Assembly (NCBI GenBank): GCA_020632495.1
Contig: JACKFL010000006.1
Coordinates: forward strand, 868,001 to 932,000
Origin: Candidatus Omnitrophota bacterium
Lineage (GTDB): Bacteria; Omnitrophota; Gorgyraeia; Zapsychrales; Zapsychraceae
Length of the DNA: 64,000 nt
Reading direction: 5' to 3'
Part shown: positions 37,301 to 45,365 of the stretch, in pieces
How the letters are laid out: the number at the start of each line of letters is the position of its first letter
How positions within the stretch are numbered: position 1 is the stretch's first letter
Position numbers and translations under genes: made by a program
Notes under the pieces: generated by a model
The model's database searches: none
The model's input: only the letters and a program-made list of their open reading frames with translations
Told to the model about the DNA's origin: nothing

Positions 37301-40207
37301 CTCACTCTGACCGACCTTGTCGATCAGTTCGCTGACGTCATTCTCAATGCCGTTCATCGCGTCTTCACGCAACAGGTCCGTCCCGCTCGCGGTCCCGAAG
37401 GCGGCCACGGCGCCGGCCTGTTCCAGATTGTCGAATTTGAGCCGGTCTCCGAAGCCCATCACGAGATTGCGGGTCTGCTCTTCTATGGCGGCCATCCCCG
37501 CCTGCATGTACATATATTGCATGAACGCGGCCCGTACGCGGTCCGTCGAGGCCGCCGTCTTGATGACGTCCAGGCCGCGCTTGGTCATCAGCATACTAAT
37601 CGCTTCATCCACGGCCTCGACGCTGTCGGCTGTTTCGGTCAGGCCCAGCAGCTCGGCCGGAGAACTGGCTGTCAGTGCACGAAAATCCTGGTCGCGGCTG
37701 ACCAGTTTTCCGGTGCCCGGCATCGGCAGACGCGCCGCCTTGACGTGGGTGAACACCGTGGTTTCCTGGTCGTAAATGATTTGCGTCAGCCGGTTTTTGC
37801 GCAGACTGACATACGGGTGCGAACTGAGCACCTCCTCCGGCTGGCTGGTGCGGGAGATGTACTCCAAAAATGACATCGCGTCGATCGCCCCGAACACCGA
37901 ATAACCGGCCAGGTCCATCAGTTCCAGGGCCTGCATGTCGGCATCGTATTCCGCGTTTTTGATCATCTGGATCATATACGGCGAGGCGTTCTCATACATC
38001 TCCTTCAGGTCCAATCCGAGATAAGCGGTGTGCTGCAGCGTGTGGCTCATTTCGTGGGCCACGATAAAGGCGATGATGTCCTGGGTCAACGGCCGGCCCA
38101 GGGCCTGGGCCACTTCGGCCAGGGTTTCGTACAATCCTTTATAGAAGTAGACATCCGGCCGGTTGCGGATGACAAAGGCATTGACCGAATTGGCGTCGAC
38201 GACCCGCAGTTCACCGGGTTCCTGATCGGTCTTGGTGCGGTAGGCGGCGACCAGTTTGTTGTAGATGTCGTGCATGGCGGCCACCGAGACGTCGGCCTCG
38301 GGAGCGATAAACCTGCTGTGGCGCAGCCGGTCCTCGATCATCGCGACGGTGCGCTGGAAGTCGGCCTCGAGATCATTGACGGATACGCCGCGCTCTTCGG
38401 CCATCTCGCGCATCAGGATGTCGTCAAAGGTCTCACCCTCGCCGGTGGCCCGCAGGACCGGTTCATTCGGCAGCATGCCGTTGACGCGGCTGTCGAAACG
38501 TCCCCAGCGGCCGGCGGCCAGATTCAAATCCCGGTAGTCATCGGCCGTGGCATAGGTGGAGGCGATCTGTTCGTTGGTGGGCATTTGCCCCCCGGCCTCG
38601 GCGGCGGTATATAATGCCTCGAGCGGATAACCCTGTTCGGCCTCGGCGTCGACGTCGCGCAAAAAGCGCATGGCCTCGTCCAGATTATCCTTCAACCAGC
38701 CGCGCATCTGTTCCGGCGACAAGCCCAGGGATTCCCGTTTCTCGGTCCAGCGCTGCACCTTCAGGGCCTCGTGCCCACGCACCGTGGCATCGGCCGCGAA
38801 AGTCGTATCAAAAAAGACAACCTCCTGTCCCCCGGTGATCGGCCTTCCCTCGTCATCCTTTTCCACGAAACCGATGTGACCGAGCTGGCCCATCTCCGCC
38901 AGGAGACCGTTCACGTAGTATGTTTTCCGGGTGGTGCCGTCCGCTAAAACCAGCGGTTCGCCGACGGTGGTCTCGCCGTCGCGGAACTGCCGGCGGATAA
39001 ATTCATTCACGGTACGGGGCGACGAACGCGGCTGGCGGTATACGCCCTGGATCCAGCTCAGCCGTCCGACCGGATTGGTGTCGGCGAGGCGGGCGGCATC
39101 GGTGGTGACCTCCAGGGGCACCCGCAGTTCCAGACCGCCGGAGAAATATTTACGCGGGATGATCTCCTGGGTCGTCACATCGAACTCTTCGCGGATATAA
39201 TCGAAGACCCCGACCTTGAAGGCCTCGAGATACTGACGGTAAATCTTTTCCTTGGCGTTCTTGTCGCTGAGGTCGACGCCGTTGACCTTTTTCTGATCGG
39301 CATAGGCACGGTTCAGGATACTCGACTTCAACCGTTCCTTGTACCACTTGGCCAACACCAGCGAATGATAGATCTGACGCAGCCGGGCGAAATTCTCACC
39401 CGTATTGACTTCCTTCTGGATCTCGGGGATAACCACATCGCGGATGACCTCGGAGGAGACCTCGCTGAGTTCCTGAACATCGATTTCCTCCAGCTGATCG
39501 GTCCCGAGTTCCTTTTTGCGCAGGTTGTTGCGCATGGCCACGTAGTCTTTTTCCAGCATGACCTTGAAGTTGCTTTCGAGGACATACGCCACGTCTTCGT
39601 GTTCGTAGACCACGGCCTTGTCCGGGACGATCCACACCTTGATGAAGGTATTGACGGCGACATCGGTGGTGCCATAAAGCTGTTGCGCGCGGGCGTAGAC
39701 CTTGTCCCAGAATTCCTGACCGAGGTCCTCTTCGGGGTACATCAGCGTGGCGGTCAACTGTTTGAGGATATAGTCCTGCGCGAGCACGTCGCGGCCCATC
39801 TCGGTCACGCCGAATTCGGCGGGGATGATGCGGTCGCCTTCATAGGGTGAGAGGTTCACCCACAGATCGTTTTCGGGAATGGTCAATGACGCCAGAAAAT
39901 AGCGGATGAGTTTGCCGGCCTCCTCCTTGACCTCGAGTTGATCGAGATCGGCGTTGCCGGAGTCGAGGATAAAATCAAAGGCGAACGGATGCCGGGTGTC
40001 CACGCGCAATCCGCGCAGCATCGGCGGCACGAAACCGTCGCTGGTCGTGATCATGGTCCCGGGGATGGGCAGTTCAAAGGTATTTTTGGCAAAGGCCTGC
40101 GGCGGCGGGGTGATCAGGGTAAAGGCCATGGCCCAGGCGGTGATCAGGGCGCAGGCGCGCAGAAATGGATTAAATCGGCGGTTTTTGGTCATCGGTCGCG
40201 ATCGCAT
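31340..40207 (-). CDS. Giant exported protein with M48 peptidase and UbiB/ABC1 kinase-like domains
   Basis: 2955 residues. Signal peptide near FTLITPPPQAFA (about 27-40). Residues about 45-370 share the domain of the 1663-residue paralogue (YFLASLTIPENDLWVNLSP, RKYFSGG). An M48-type peptidase follows: HEMSH at 718-722, third ligand in EYDAD at 753-757 and SSHP near 796. A long unassigned helical region runs to about 2100. A UbiB/ABC1 kinase-like domain follows: WIKVAQFLSEN (about 2130), ASIKQV loop (about 2190), lysine in AVYKIVRPN (2268), NEAGF (about 2321), HADLHQGN (2464-2471) and MIDRGNVGRL (Asp 2484). A conserved tail begins GGIDLN (about 2884). An alternative ATG lies at 40192. Periplasmic or surface location is inferred. 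Confidence 0.85.
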   Translation of the reverse strand: MRSRPMTKNRRFNPFLRACALITAWAMAFTLITPPPQAFAKNTFELPIPGTMITTSDGFVPPMLRGLRVDTRHPFAFDFILDSGNADLDQLEVKEEAGKLIRYFLASLTIPENDLWVNLSPYEGDRIIPAEFGVTEMGRDVLAQDYILKQLTATLMYPEEDLGQEFWDKVYARAQQLYGTTDVAVNTFIKVWIVPDKAVVYEHEDVAYVLESNFKVMLEKDYVAMRNNLRKKELGTDQLEEIDVQELSEVSSEVIRDVVIPEIQKEVNTGENFARLRQIYHSLVLAKWYKERLKSSILNRAYADQKKVNGVDLSDKNAKEKIYRQYLEAFKVGVFDYIREEFDVTTQEIIPRKYFSGGLELRVPLEVTTDAARLADTNPVGRLSWIQGVYRQPRSSPRTVNEFIRRQFRDGETTVGEPLVLADGTTRKTYYVNGLLAEMGQLGHIGFVEKDDEGRPITGGQEVVFFDTTFAADATVRGHEALKVQRWTEKRESLGLSPEQMRGWLKDNLDEAMRFLRDVDAEAEQGYPLEALYTAAEAGGQMPTNEQIASTYATADDYRDLNLAAGRWGRFDSRVNGMLPNEPVLRATGEGETFDDILMREMAEERGVSVNDLEADFQRTVAMIEDRLRHSRFIAPEADVSVAAMHDIYNKLVAAYRTKTDQEPGELRVVDANSVNAFVIRNRPDVYFYKGLYETLAEVAQALGRPLTQDIIAFIVAHEMSHTLQHTAYLGLDLKEMYENASPYMIQMIKNAEYDADMQALELMDLAGYSVFGAIDAMSFLEYISRTSQPEEVLSSHPYVSLRKNRLTQIIYDQETTVFTHVKAARLPMPGTGKLVSRDQDFRALTASSPAELLGLTETADSVEAVDEAISMLMTKRGLDVIKTAASTDRVRAAFMQYMYMQAGMAAIEEQTRNLVMGFGDRLKFDNLEQAGAVAAFGTASGTDLLREDAMNGIENDVSELIDKVGQSEDSRLARMRGEPTDRDLRSRQLIRTLREAYERQGLKLGAADFSDFLLPRSEVEELMRLFQRDQEVSDEEISAALRNPRRLISAFFYSKAIGQETAKEITVPTTSVKVRLQQRSNDLYVANPRFRSTESAADRQALQEILLTQYLLSRGGAAIGTPNNFQWRRFGGLERLLDATDEERQQMFEAYVRVFSRDFPLDIAVDMAGDRVTFYTGQRIVATDYYQNTLQAPGTLAHLAEAVENARRLELGPEEIAAIVDDHTATQYLRRAWRENPEQLRDVELEQLLDTVKAEGMTRGGTTFNALSAVFSEMRALYQAQPFRTAAASEIFQRETRLNFRNIANTVGDFNTLQQLPDWAVADYLAREGFSVQTMIQNALKQGTPVSEIFDFMSSRLSYGDRQNVFYRIFLGSSGVTDQTQVLLDYFAAEMGNDSRDIVLWFLGMFSQKDALANLVAFAGKSLPAKAAETADAGTASVLKNTAVGILEYTYTQTSKTFRPDAASVAVYLNLIRERIDARGGTDVERREAVHAALLKLSPAVALELKISASRRVEEGAPADYRAEATGRQPEFGENQSVASLPSSLALHTFGWNVAESAGPQLFVTELVDMSVGQLRDLLSQRVRYLATQANVEYREEQFTINGAEDGFSNLLAAILFKKLANPQWDRTGTPVERLDEIMRTSVSYVISSEDGSVRISSTDLSLRFDQEAINSLPFDTVRENLVGRLIPSAALDKVWQSYVEANGLQARFPEFQALLQNPNAGIDRSNPLGDYLRRTRFGQKVSYRQVLKTFFLRSSAFSQLFNAYIKSEGSGYVYGDYRTLDERLGWMAGVLPGKSIIKDGILDLWETDIFPEIVDGLDILAQAAQRAGQGDGDLWTLLGEMDDDVGRLQRLSSELSVPAQRINGLLDFYTTIIPQVFSPQKVARYGATAYLLWRQLPESAGLGLEAQLEALTRFMPEPSILRDELLTSVAGRYITRLDQADDVSQLLYVNNLLARNRDLRNEDFVSETLQHLFGGAKTADKRDVLLWVVGVQEKPPFVTETEDRYRIDLTTLPEDVQLLPASIRNRFIEGFMLGDNGVLDPRTEADREVMRDLLDQLFQTVFPVGVEGITETGRVMIGRVFKVVMEAYPAYKRVQVIKALADLGFRDDFTFTSLGERLAVLLGVMGPVWIKVAQFLSENDTLVPDASLRSSLGSLRNQAPEVSKIATVSVLKNELPFADRVVNSITTTAGSASIKQVNRGRWNDIEAVAGALTFQVGAQEAAEIRERLDSFQEGDLSFERFAGYIIAKADEHGFDIGEMARAAVYKIVRPNMDATLGSDYDALDAVAVDLEGETIRGESISSVDEMVETVKEWVDLEQDLRNEAGFHRLITDLDTDWAEAFAEAAEVTIAHPKIFFASRRLIVEEEIPGVPLSSLGEQHNPVTLEDVLKAGYSMPAAQQVFEQLREVSPRRASIVLSLKKAGYADNELADLADELEKYDYDRIRGLLRQLLLRQILVDGRFHADLHQGNVLFAPDGRLAMIDRGNVGRLNPRQIEGVKTLLKGLSLRQSDVIKRGIDQIFLNTQHADGRTATFANITQDTIQGILDQGYDLKMTMSVIGSRTLEGASRTRAEQEFSTFMKAFTQAIWLFPTDFNNGVDTLQALADYIGMTQEEASAAAQEQAKYFVATDTTSIDQAQSTELIAISRQILSEKLATTRNPFTRVMLRGFVFPLIRRSLRRAEANPRALTETFVNLIRSMGPRFVRENLETLVDLRNFEIIDALGELLQVPLAENAATMYLETSLRGRGFGPRSMGIAMPILRGLIKAGRPVTQAYVDILKEWLDRGGNRTIARLAPRMTVGTAIRRLSQAFPQDYGDVKEEFDQLAATTVPRQTPAQQRIRAAEETPDITPTRDATDSAAESGLIANLAVAGDRSVLPQQEEVGGIDLNPNLLELQIEGDRLELNIPVDTDSLEPVQIEGLLPVIINVTPITNLPLILGAVEKEPELYAAATPL

Positions 40208-40300
40208 ATAGTATTAATACTAGTCCGGAATACTTTGAGTATATCTTATGATTAATACGAATACCAAAAATCGGCGCGATTGGGGAAATGTTGCTTCTCC

Positions 40301-40332
40301 ATTATAGCACAGCGCCCACGGCCGGGGGACAA
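40301..40332 (-). promoter_or_regulatory. Promoter of the 2955-residue giant
   Basis: On the minus strand TATAAT (40301-40306) is preceded by TGC, an extended -10 element. TTGTCC lies 20 bases further upstream, longer than ideal, which the extended -10 could offset. About 95 nt precede the start codon. The gap 40208-40440 also contains AT-rich imperfect palindromes around 40215-40260 close to the start. Confidence 0.55.
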
Positions 40333-40440
40333 GGAATTATGCCGAGCTTGCCTCCGGGCTAGATGTGTAAGTTTTTTATTATTAGATATTTAGAGTTGAC
40401 TTCCCCGCTCCCGGAAGAGGCCGGCGGCCGGATCGGCCGA

Positions 40441-41556
40441 TTAGTTCCGGCCCGGGACGTCCGGGCGGGTGTCGGGACCGGGATCCCGCGCGGTCAGATA
40501 GGCGGTGAGGCCGTCGGTAAGTTCCTTGATGAAGCGCTGCGCCCCCTGCTGATTCACGTGATGCCAGTCTTCGAAGTTCTCAAAACTGTAGGAGCGGACC
40601 AGCGGCGGCAGGACTTCCACATTGTCGAACTCCGTGGTGAACTCCCTGATCAGGTCGGTGTAACGGCGGGTGCTGCCGTCGCGGTCCCGGTTGCGCGTGA
40701 TTTCCTCCGGCAAGGGTGTGTTGGCGATCAGCACCTGAATGCCGCTGTCGCGCGTCGTACGAAAGGCTTCCTTGTACCAGGAGACGGCCTCCGGTGACGG
40801 ATAAACCGGCCAGTCATAATACTTCACGGTCTTAAGCTCATCCGGGGTCATGCGGACGCGCAGGCGGGTGAGATGCCCGCCGCTGTAGCGTTTCAACTGT
40901 TGGTGTTGTGTGCGCACGCGTTCGGCATTTTCGCCGTTCGGATTTTGTAAAAGCTCCCGGATCCGTGCCCGGTACAACACCAGCGTCGACAATGATTCTA
41001 TCTTGATCGTCACCATTGCCAGAAAGGTCTTCCGCGGAAGCGTCCCGGACAATTCCGCGAGCGAGTACAATTCGGCGAGCGAGTACAGGCTGCTGGTCCG
41101 CTCAAAAGAATCCCGGATCGACCACTCTCCCGTGGTGGCGATCGGCGCAATGGCGATCAAAATGAATTGCGGCCGGCGATGGTGCGCGAGATATTTTTTG
41201 ATCAGGAGCGGATAAGTGCGCAGCCCGTGATTGGGGATGGCAAAATTATACACGGTGAACGGCCGGCCCAGGGCCGCGGAAATCTTCTCCGACATGTACG
41301 TCGCGTCGACCCGGAGGATCTGGCTGTCACCGAGAATGATGGCGTCGTAATTGAGCGGTTCCGGGCTGTTCAACAGCGCCTTCTTGTGCGCGATCAGCCC
41401 GCTGGTTTGTGTCAGGAAGTGCGGCCGGAATTCTCTGACGGCAAACTCCGTGACGGCCAGCAGCAACAGGCACAATATCAGCGCGCGCGGCCAGCGGCGT
41501 GAGAATAACAATTTGAGCCCTCGATAATGTTGTGACGGCAAGTTGTCGTACTGCAA
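40441..41556 (-). CDS. Membrane-anchored SGNH-hydrolase-like protein (DUF1574/AlgX type)
   Basis: 371 residues. One N-terminal membrane anchor (about 25-43). The SGNH pattern is present: the nucleophile in IILGDSQIL (about residue 95) and the Asp/His pair in FEDWHHVN near residue 335. It fits the DUF1574 and alginate-acetyltransferase-like hydrolases, which move or remove acyl groups on extracytoplasmic polysaccharide. An 18-bp tandem duplication (41051-41086) doubles LAELYS. Two bases separate it from the upstream CsgG-propeller gene, so it is the last gene of that operon. Confidence 0.72.
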   Translation of the reverse strand: MQYDNLPSQHYRGLKLLFSRRWPRALILCLLLLAVTEFAVREFRPHFLTQTSGLIAHKKALLNSPEPLNYDAIILGDSQILRVDATYMSEKISAALGRPFTVYNFAIPNHGLRTYPLLIKKYLAHHRRPQFILIAIAPIATTGEWSIRDSFERTSSLYSLAELYSLAELSGTLPRKTFLAMVTIKIESLSTLVLYRARIRELLQNPNGENAERVRTQHQQLKRYSGGHLTRLRVRMTPDELKTVKYYDWPVYPSPEAVSWYKEAFRTTRDSGIQVLIANTPLPEEITRNRDRDGSTRRYTDLIREFTTEFDNVEVLPPLVRSYSFENFEDWHHVNQQGAQRFIKELTDGLTAYLTARDPGPDTRPDVPGRN

Positions 41557-41558
41557 TC

Positions 41559-44500
41559 TTATTTGAGTTGACGATTTTCCGGTACGTAAAGCTCGACGGC
41601 GCTCGCTCTTGCCGGCTTCATTGTGTCGGCACGGATCTTGGTCCCATCTGGTTTCGCCGTTCGATGAAGCACAAAACTGCCCCCGTCCTGCTGAATCAAC
41701 AGAACGCCGTCTGAAGTCTGCATTAAATAACTTTTACCGGTAACCACCCCGGCGTCCGGGTTGAAGATGCTTTTTGGGGCCGCGGCCTGTCCGCGGCGGT
41801 GCAACAGGACATCCTCGGATTGCCAGCCGACGGTGAACAGGTCGTCACCGTTTAACGCGAACGGCCAGAGCCGGGTCTTGGCATAACCGTACTCCGGAGC
41901 GCCGCTGAGGCCCGCCGGCGGCTGCGGCGGTTCTTCCCCGGTGAATTTGGACGGGATATAACCGAGCAACCATGACTTCCTGTCTGCTGCCGGATCATAT
42001 TCGGCAATGCCGCTGCCCAGAATGCTGTAGACGATTTTTCCGTCGGCCCATTGCATGTCGATGATCGGCCGCGATTCTTCCGCGGCGCGCGTGAAGCGCG
42101 AAGCGGCCGGGTCCAGACGCCACAATCCGTTCAGGTCGGGATTCCCGTTAACAGCCAGCCACAACGCCGATCCGTCCGGTGCCGGCAGCATCCGGTCGAT
42201 CTGATAGAACTCTTCGCCGTCGAACGGATTGCGCGCCTCGCGCGAACGGCTGGATGCCAGTACTTCAAAGGAATTTTCCGCCGGACGTAAGACGGCCAGA
42301 CCGCAATCCCCTGCCCCGCCGCCCGCCGGCCCGATGCCGATGTACAATTTTCCTTCCGCGGCCGCCAGCGAGAGGATTTGATTACCGGGCAGGCCGTCGT
42401 TTTCGGTCATCCGGCGCGCCGAATCAGTGACCGGGTCCGGCTGTGCCGGCAACTGATCCACGGCCCGGGCCGAGCGCATGCCGGACTGTCCGGTCAGGGC
42501 CGCCGAGCGTTCGCGGTCGGTGACCGGCGTGCCGGGTCCGCGCTGAAAGATCACCAGGCCGTTCACCGTACCGACATAGAAATTCTGATCGTCGACCGCC
42601 GCGGCCGTGACCGTAAACGGTCGTTTGGCGGTCGCCGGAAGGCTGACCGTGCCGATGCGCCGGATCTCCCGGCCGGCGCGCTGGTCGTGAAAATAACCGA
42701 TGATACGTGATTCCATCTCCAGATTTAGTTCCTGGGCGACGAAGATGTGATCGCCGTCAAAGGCGCGCGCCGGATCGAGGAAGTCGCGCTGTCCGGTCAG
42801 GCGCTCCGGAAGGCGCCAGCCTTGTCCGGTGTTGGCCATGCGCACCGGTAGGCGGCGTACCGAGTAATCTCTCCAGGCCCGGGAGGCCGGCAGTTCGGCC
42901 TTGGCCTTTTCGCTGTCGACATTTTGCGCGAACAATTTCACGACCTCATTTCCTTCGACATCCTGTTCATGGGTCTCGCCTGAATATCTGGCCCGGCCCA
43001 TGCCTCCCTCAGCGGAGAAGACATCGTGACTGGAGCTGCGCGTTTTTGTCCTCCGGCCGGTGCCTACCATCGGGGTTGTCGACCAGTCCGTGAATTTCGT
43101 AGGGTCTATCGGGTCCGAGAGGACCGGGGCCTCGATTTCCGGCCGCAAGCGCCGGTGTTCCGTTTCTCCGACGTACATGTCGTAAACGAGCAATCTCGGT
43201 GTTACGGCCTTCTGTTCGCCGAGCTGCACCAGTTCGATGTCCAGCTGCAAACGCAGGATATTGGCCTCGCGCTGCTCGTCAAAGGTCAATGCGAGCCTGT
43301 CGTCATCCAGCAGCGATATGATCCGGCGCACCTGTTTCCCGACGTCTTTGCTCCCGCCCTGGCGCTCGAGTGCGTTGAGATACGGCCATACCAAATCCTG
43401 CGCGTTCCATTCCAACAGATGGCGCAGATGCTGCGGTTTCAGTAATTCTTCGTAAACCGGTTTAAATACGGCGGTGAGATTCCGCGGGTCCGATACGGCG
43501 AGACGGTGCAGCGCCGTGCGCAGATAATGTGGGACCAGCCCGGCATCCTCCAGTTCCCAGATTTCACCCGCCGGCAGGATATCGTCGTGAAAGGTCCGCA
43601 TGACGTCGCGTGAGTACGTGAGATGATCCGAGCGGATCAACAGGCGGTTAGCCAGGAGTCTCGTCCAGGCGTCGTCCGCGTCACGCAGGTCTTCAAACAG
43701 GGCGGCCTCGCCCGGCGAGGCCGTTTGACCCAGCTTGAATTGGATCAGCGGACGGATACCGGCCAGTCGGAGTTGCAAACCGTCCGCGGCAAAACGCTGA
43801 AACGCGGTAAAGGTCTCGGTCGCCAGGTCGGCGAGGGCGTTGGCATCGTAAGAGTTGAAATCCGTCAGAAAGCCTTTGGCATAAAACAATGTCTCCCAGT
43901 ATTTGACCGCGGCGATAGGGTCGTCGCTGTAAAGTCCGGCGTAATAGTCGCGTTGTCTTTGCAGATAGTCGCGGCAAATGTCCCTGATTTCCTGTAACAG
44001 CGCTCCGGCCTGCGGGTCGTTGGGGCCATCCACCATGTAGTACAGCGGGGTGCCCCGCTCCATTTCAGCGTTGGGGTCGAAGCGCTCCAGTTCCGCCAAC
44101 GGATCGGGAATTTCGGTTTGCAGGGGTTTCGCTATATGCCAGCGGGTGAGATCGCGGATCAGCGAGTAACTGCGGACGTAAGCTCCCAAAAGCTGATGGG
44201 TCTGCCGGCGCTTAGCCGCTTCCGCCTCGGGATCCGGCGTTTCCGCCTGGGCCTCAGGGCGTGACCGCGACACGCGTGTTATCCGGGGTTTGGGTTTATT
44301 TTCGTTCTGCCTCAGCGATTGCGCCAAACTGTACCACGCGCGTGCCGCCCAGTAGCGGGATTCCTGACCGGGCTGCAAGGCCAGGGCCACTTCGGCCTTG
44401 CTGATGGCCTCTTCAAACCGGCCGCCGGCCAGCAGCAGCGGAATCTGCTCGATAAATAATTCCGCTTCGCGCGCTGTCTCCATTCCCGAACCCGTCGGCG

Positions 44501-45365
44501 GACTGACCTTCAATTGCTCTCTGATGAGGGCGGCCACGTCGTTCAATTGGTCCGTGCTCCGGTCAGGATCGTCTGCAATGTCCAGGGTCACCGGCGGCGG
44601 GGCGTTCCCGCTTAACCGGCGGAATTCCACTGAGATTTGGATCCGTTTGCGGCCGTCGGTATATTTGACGCCGCCTTCGAGCAGGATCGCCGACGAGCGC
44701 AATGCCAATTCGCCGGCGGTGAGGTCGGCCTCACGCTGTAGATAACGCAGCTGGTCCCGTTCCAGGACGATGACCTCGGGGGACGCGGCCAAGGCGGTGG
44801 TCAGGTATGCCTCCAGCAGTTTACTGAATCCGTCCAGCGACGTACCCGGCTCTTCACTGCGGATTTGCAGGATGCCGACATAGCGCAGTCCGGCCTCCTT
44901 CTGGTCCGTTTTTAACTGGGCCTGCTTAACGCGGCGGATCAGATCGGTGATGTCGGCCGGACTCAGCTGTTCGCTCAGCAACCGCGATGACAGAATGATT
45001 CCGCTGTCGGTATCCACGATCCGGACCTGATAAATCATGCGTTCGTCATGCGGGACGCGCTCAAGGTAGATGATCAGGCCGGCCTTGAGCAATTGTCCCA
45101 ACCGGATGGTGTCGGCGGTCTGGGCGGTATTGGTCAGCGTCAGGGTTTGTTCGGCGAGGACCTGACGGATGGATTGACGGTCGATCAGCCGGATGCCGTC
45201 GTCGGCCGAGAGGCCAACCTCCAGGCGTTGCACTAGGTCGCGCGGCACCGCACGCTCACCGGTGGCCCCGATGACCGCCACGGTCGGGGCATCCGCCCGG
45301 GCCGCGCCGTTTCCCCATATACCGACGGCAAAGACCAAGAATGTGAGGCACAGAAACTTTCTCAT
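41559..45365 (-). CDS. Large secreted protein: CsgG-like domains plus C-terminal propeller
   Basis: 1268 residues. Signal peptide 1-25. Residues about 27-150 (VAVIGATGERAVPRDLVQRL, IRLIDRQSIRQVLAEQTL) and about 160-290 (RYVGILQIRSEEPGTSLDGF, VIVLERDQLRYLQREADLT) are two CsgG/FlgO-like alpha/beta domains. A helical TPR-like middle follows (AISKAEVALALQPGQESRYW). From about residue 870 there are propeller-like blades (DQNFYVGTVNGLVIFQRG, ENDGLPGNQILSLAAAEGKL). The ATG overlaps the stop of the upstream csgG-like gene as ATGA. A periplasmic or outer-membrane scaffold is likely. Confidence 0.72.
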   Translation of the reverse strand: MRKFLCLTFLVFAVGIWGNGAARADAPTVAVIGATGERAVPRDLVQRLEVGLSADDGIRLIDRQSIRQVLAEQTLTLTNTAQTADTIRLGQLLKAGLIIYLERVPHDERMIYQVRIVDTDSGIILSSRLLSEQLSPADITDLIRRVKQAQLKTDQKEAGLRYVGILQIRSEEPGTSLDGFSKLLEAYLTTALAASPEVIVLERDQLRYLQREADLTAGELALRSSAILLEGGVKYTDGRKRIQISVEFRRLSGNAPPPVTLDIADDPDRSTDQLNDVAALIREQLKVSPPTGSGMETAREAELFIEQIPLLLAGGRFEEAISKAEVALALQPGQESRYWAARAWYSLAQSLRQNENKPKPRITRVSRSRPEAQAETPDPEAEAAKRRQTHQLLGAYVRSYSLIRDLTRWHIAKPLQTEIPDPLAELERFDPNAEMERGTPLYYMVDGPNDPQAGALLQEIRDICRDYLQRQRDYYAGLYSDDPIAAVKYWETLFYAKGFLTDFNSYDANALADLATETFTAFQRFAADGLQLRLAGIRPLIQFKLGQTASPGEAALFEDLRDADDAWTRLLANRLLIRSDHLTYSRDVMRTFHDDILPAGEIWELEDAGLVPHYLRTALHRLAVSDPRNLTAVFKPVYEELLKPQHLRHLLEWNAQDLVWPYLNALERQGGSKDVGKQVRRIISLLDDDRLALTFDEQREANILRLQLDIELVQLGEQKAVTPRLLVYDMYVGETEHRRLRPEIEAPVLSDPIDPTKFTDWSTTPMVGTGRRTKTRSSSHDVFSAEGGMGRARYSGETHEQDVEGNEVVKLFAQNVDSEKAKAELPASRAWRDYSVRRLPVRMANTGQGWRLPERLTGQRDFLDPARAFDGDHIFVAQELNLEMESRIIGYFHDQRAGREIRRIGTVSLPATAKRPFTVTAAAVDDQNFYVGTVNGLVIFQRGPGTPVTDRERSAALTGQSGMRSARAVDQLPAQPDPVTDSARRMTENDGLPGNQILSLAAAEGKLYIGIGPAGGGAGDCGLAVLRPAENSFEVLASSRSREARNPFDGEEFYQIDRMLPAPDGSALWLAVNGNPDLNGLWRLDPAASRFTRAAEESRPIIDMQWADGKIVYSILGSGIAEYDPAADRKSWLLGYIPSKFTGEEPPQPPAGLSGAPEYGYAKTRLWPFALNGDDLFTVGWQSEDVLLHRRGQAAAPKSIFNPDAGVVTGKSYLMQTSDGVLLIQQDGGSFVLHRTAKPDGTKIRADTMKPARASAVELYVPENRQLK

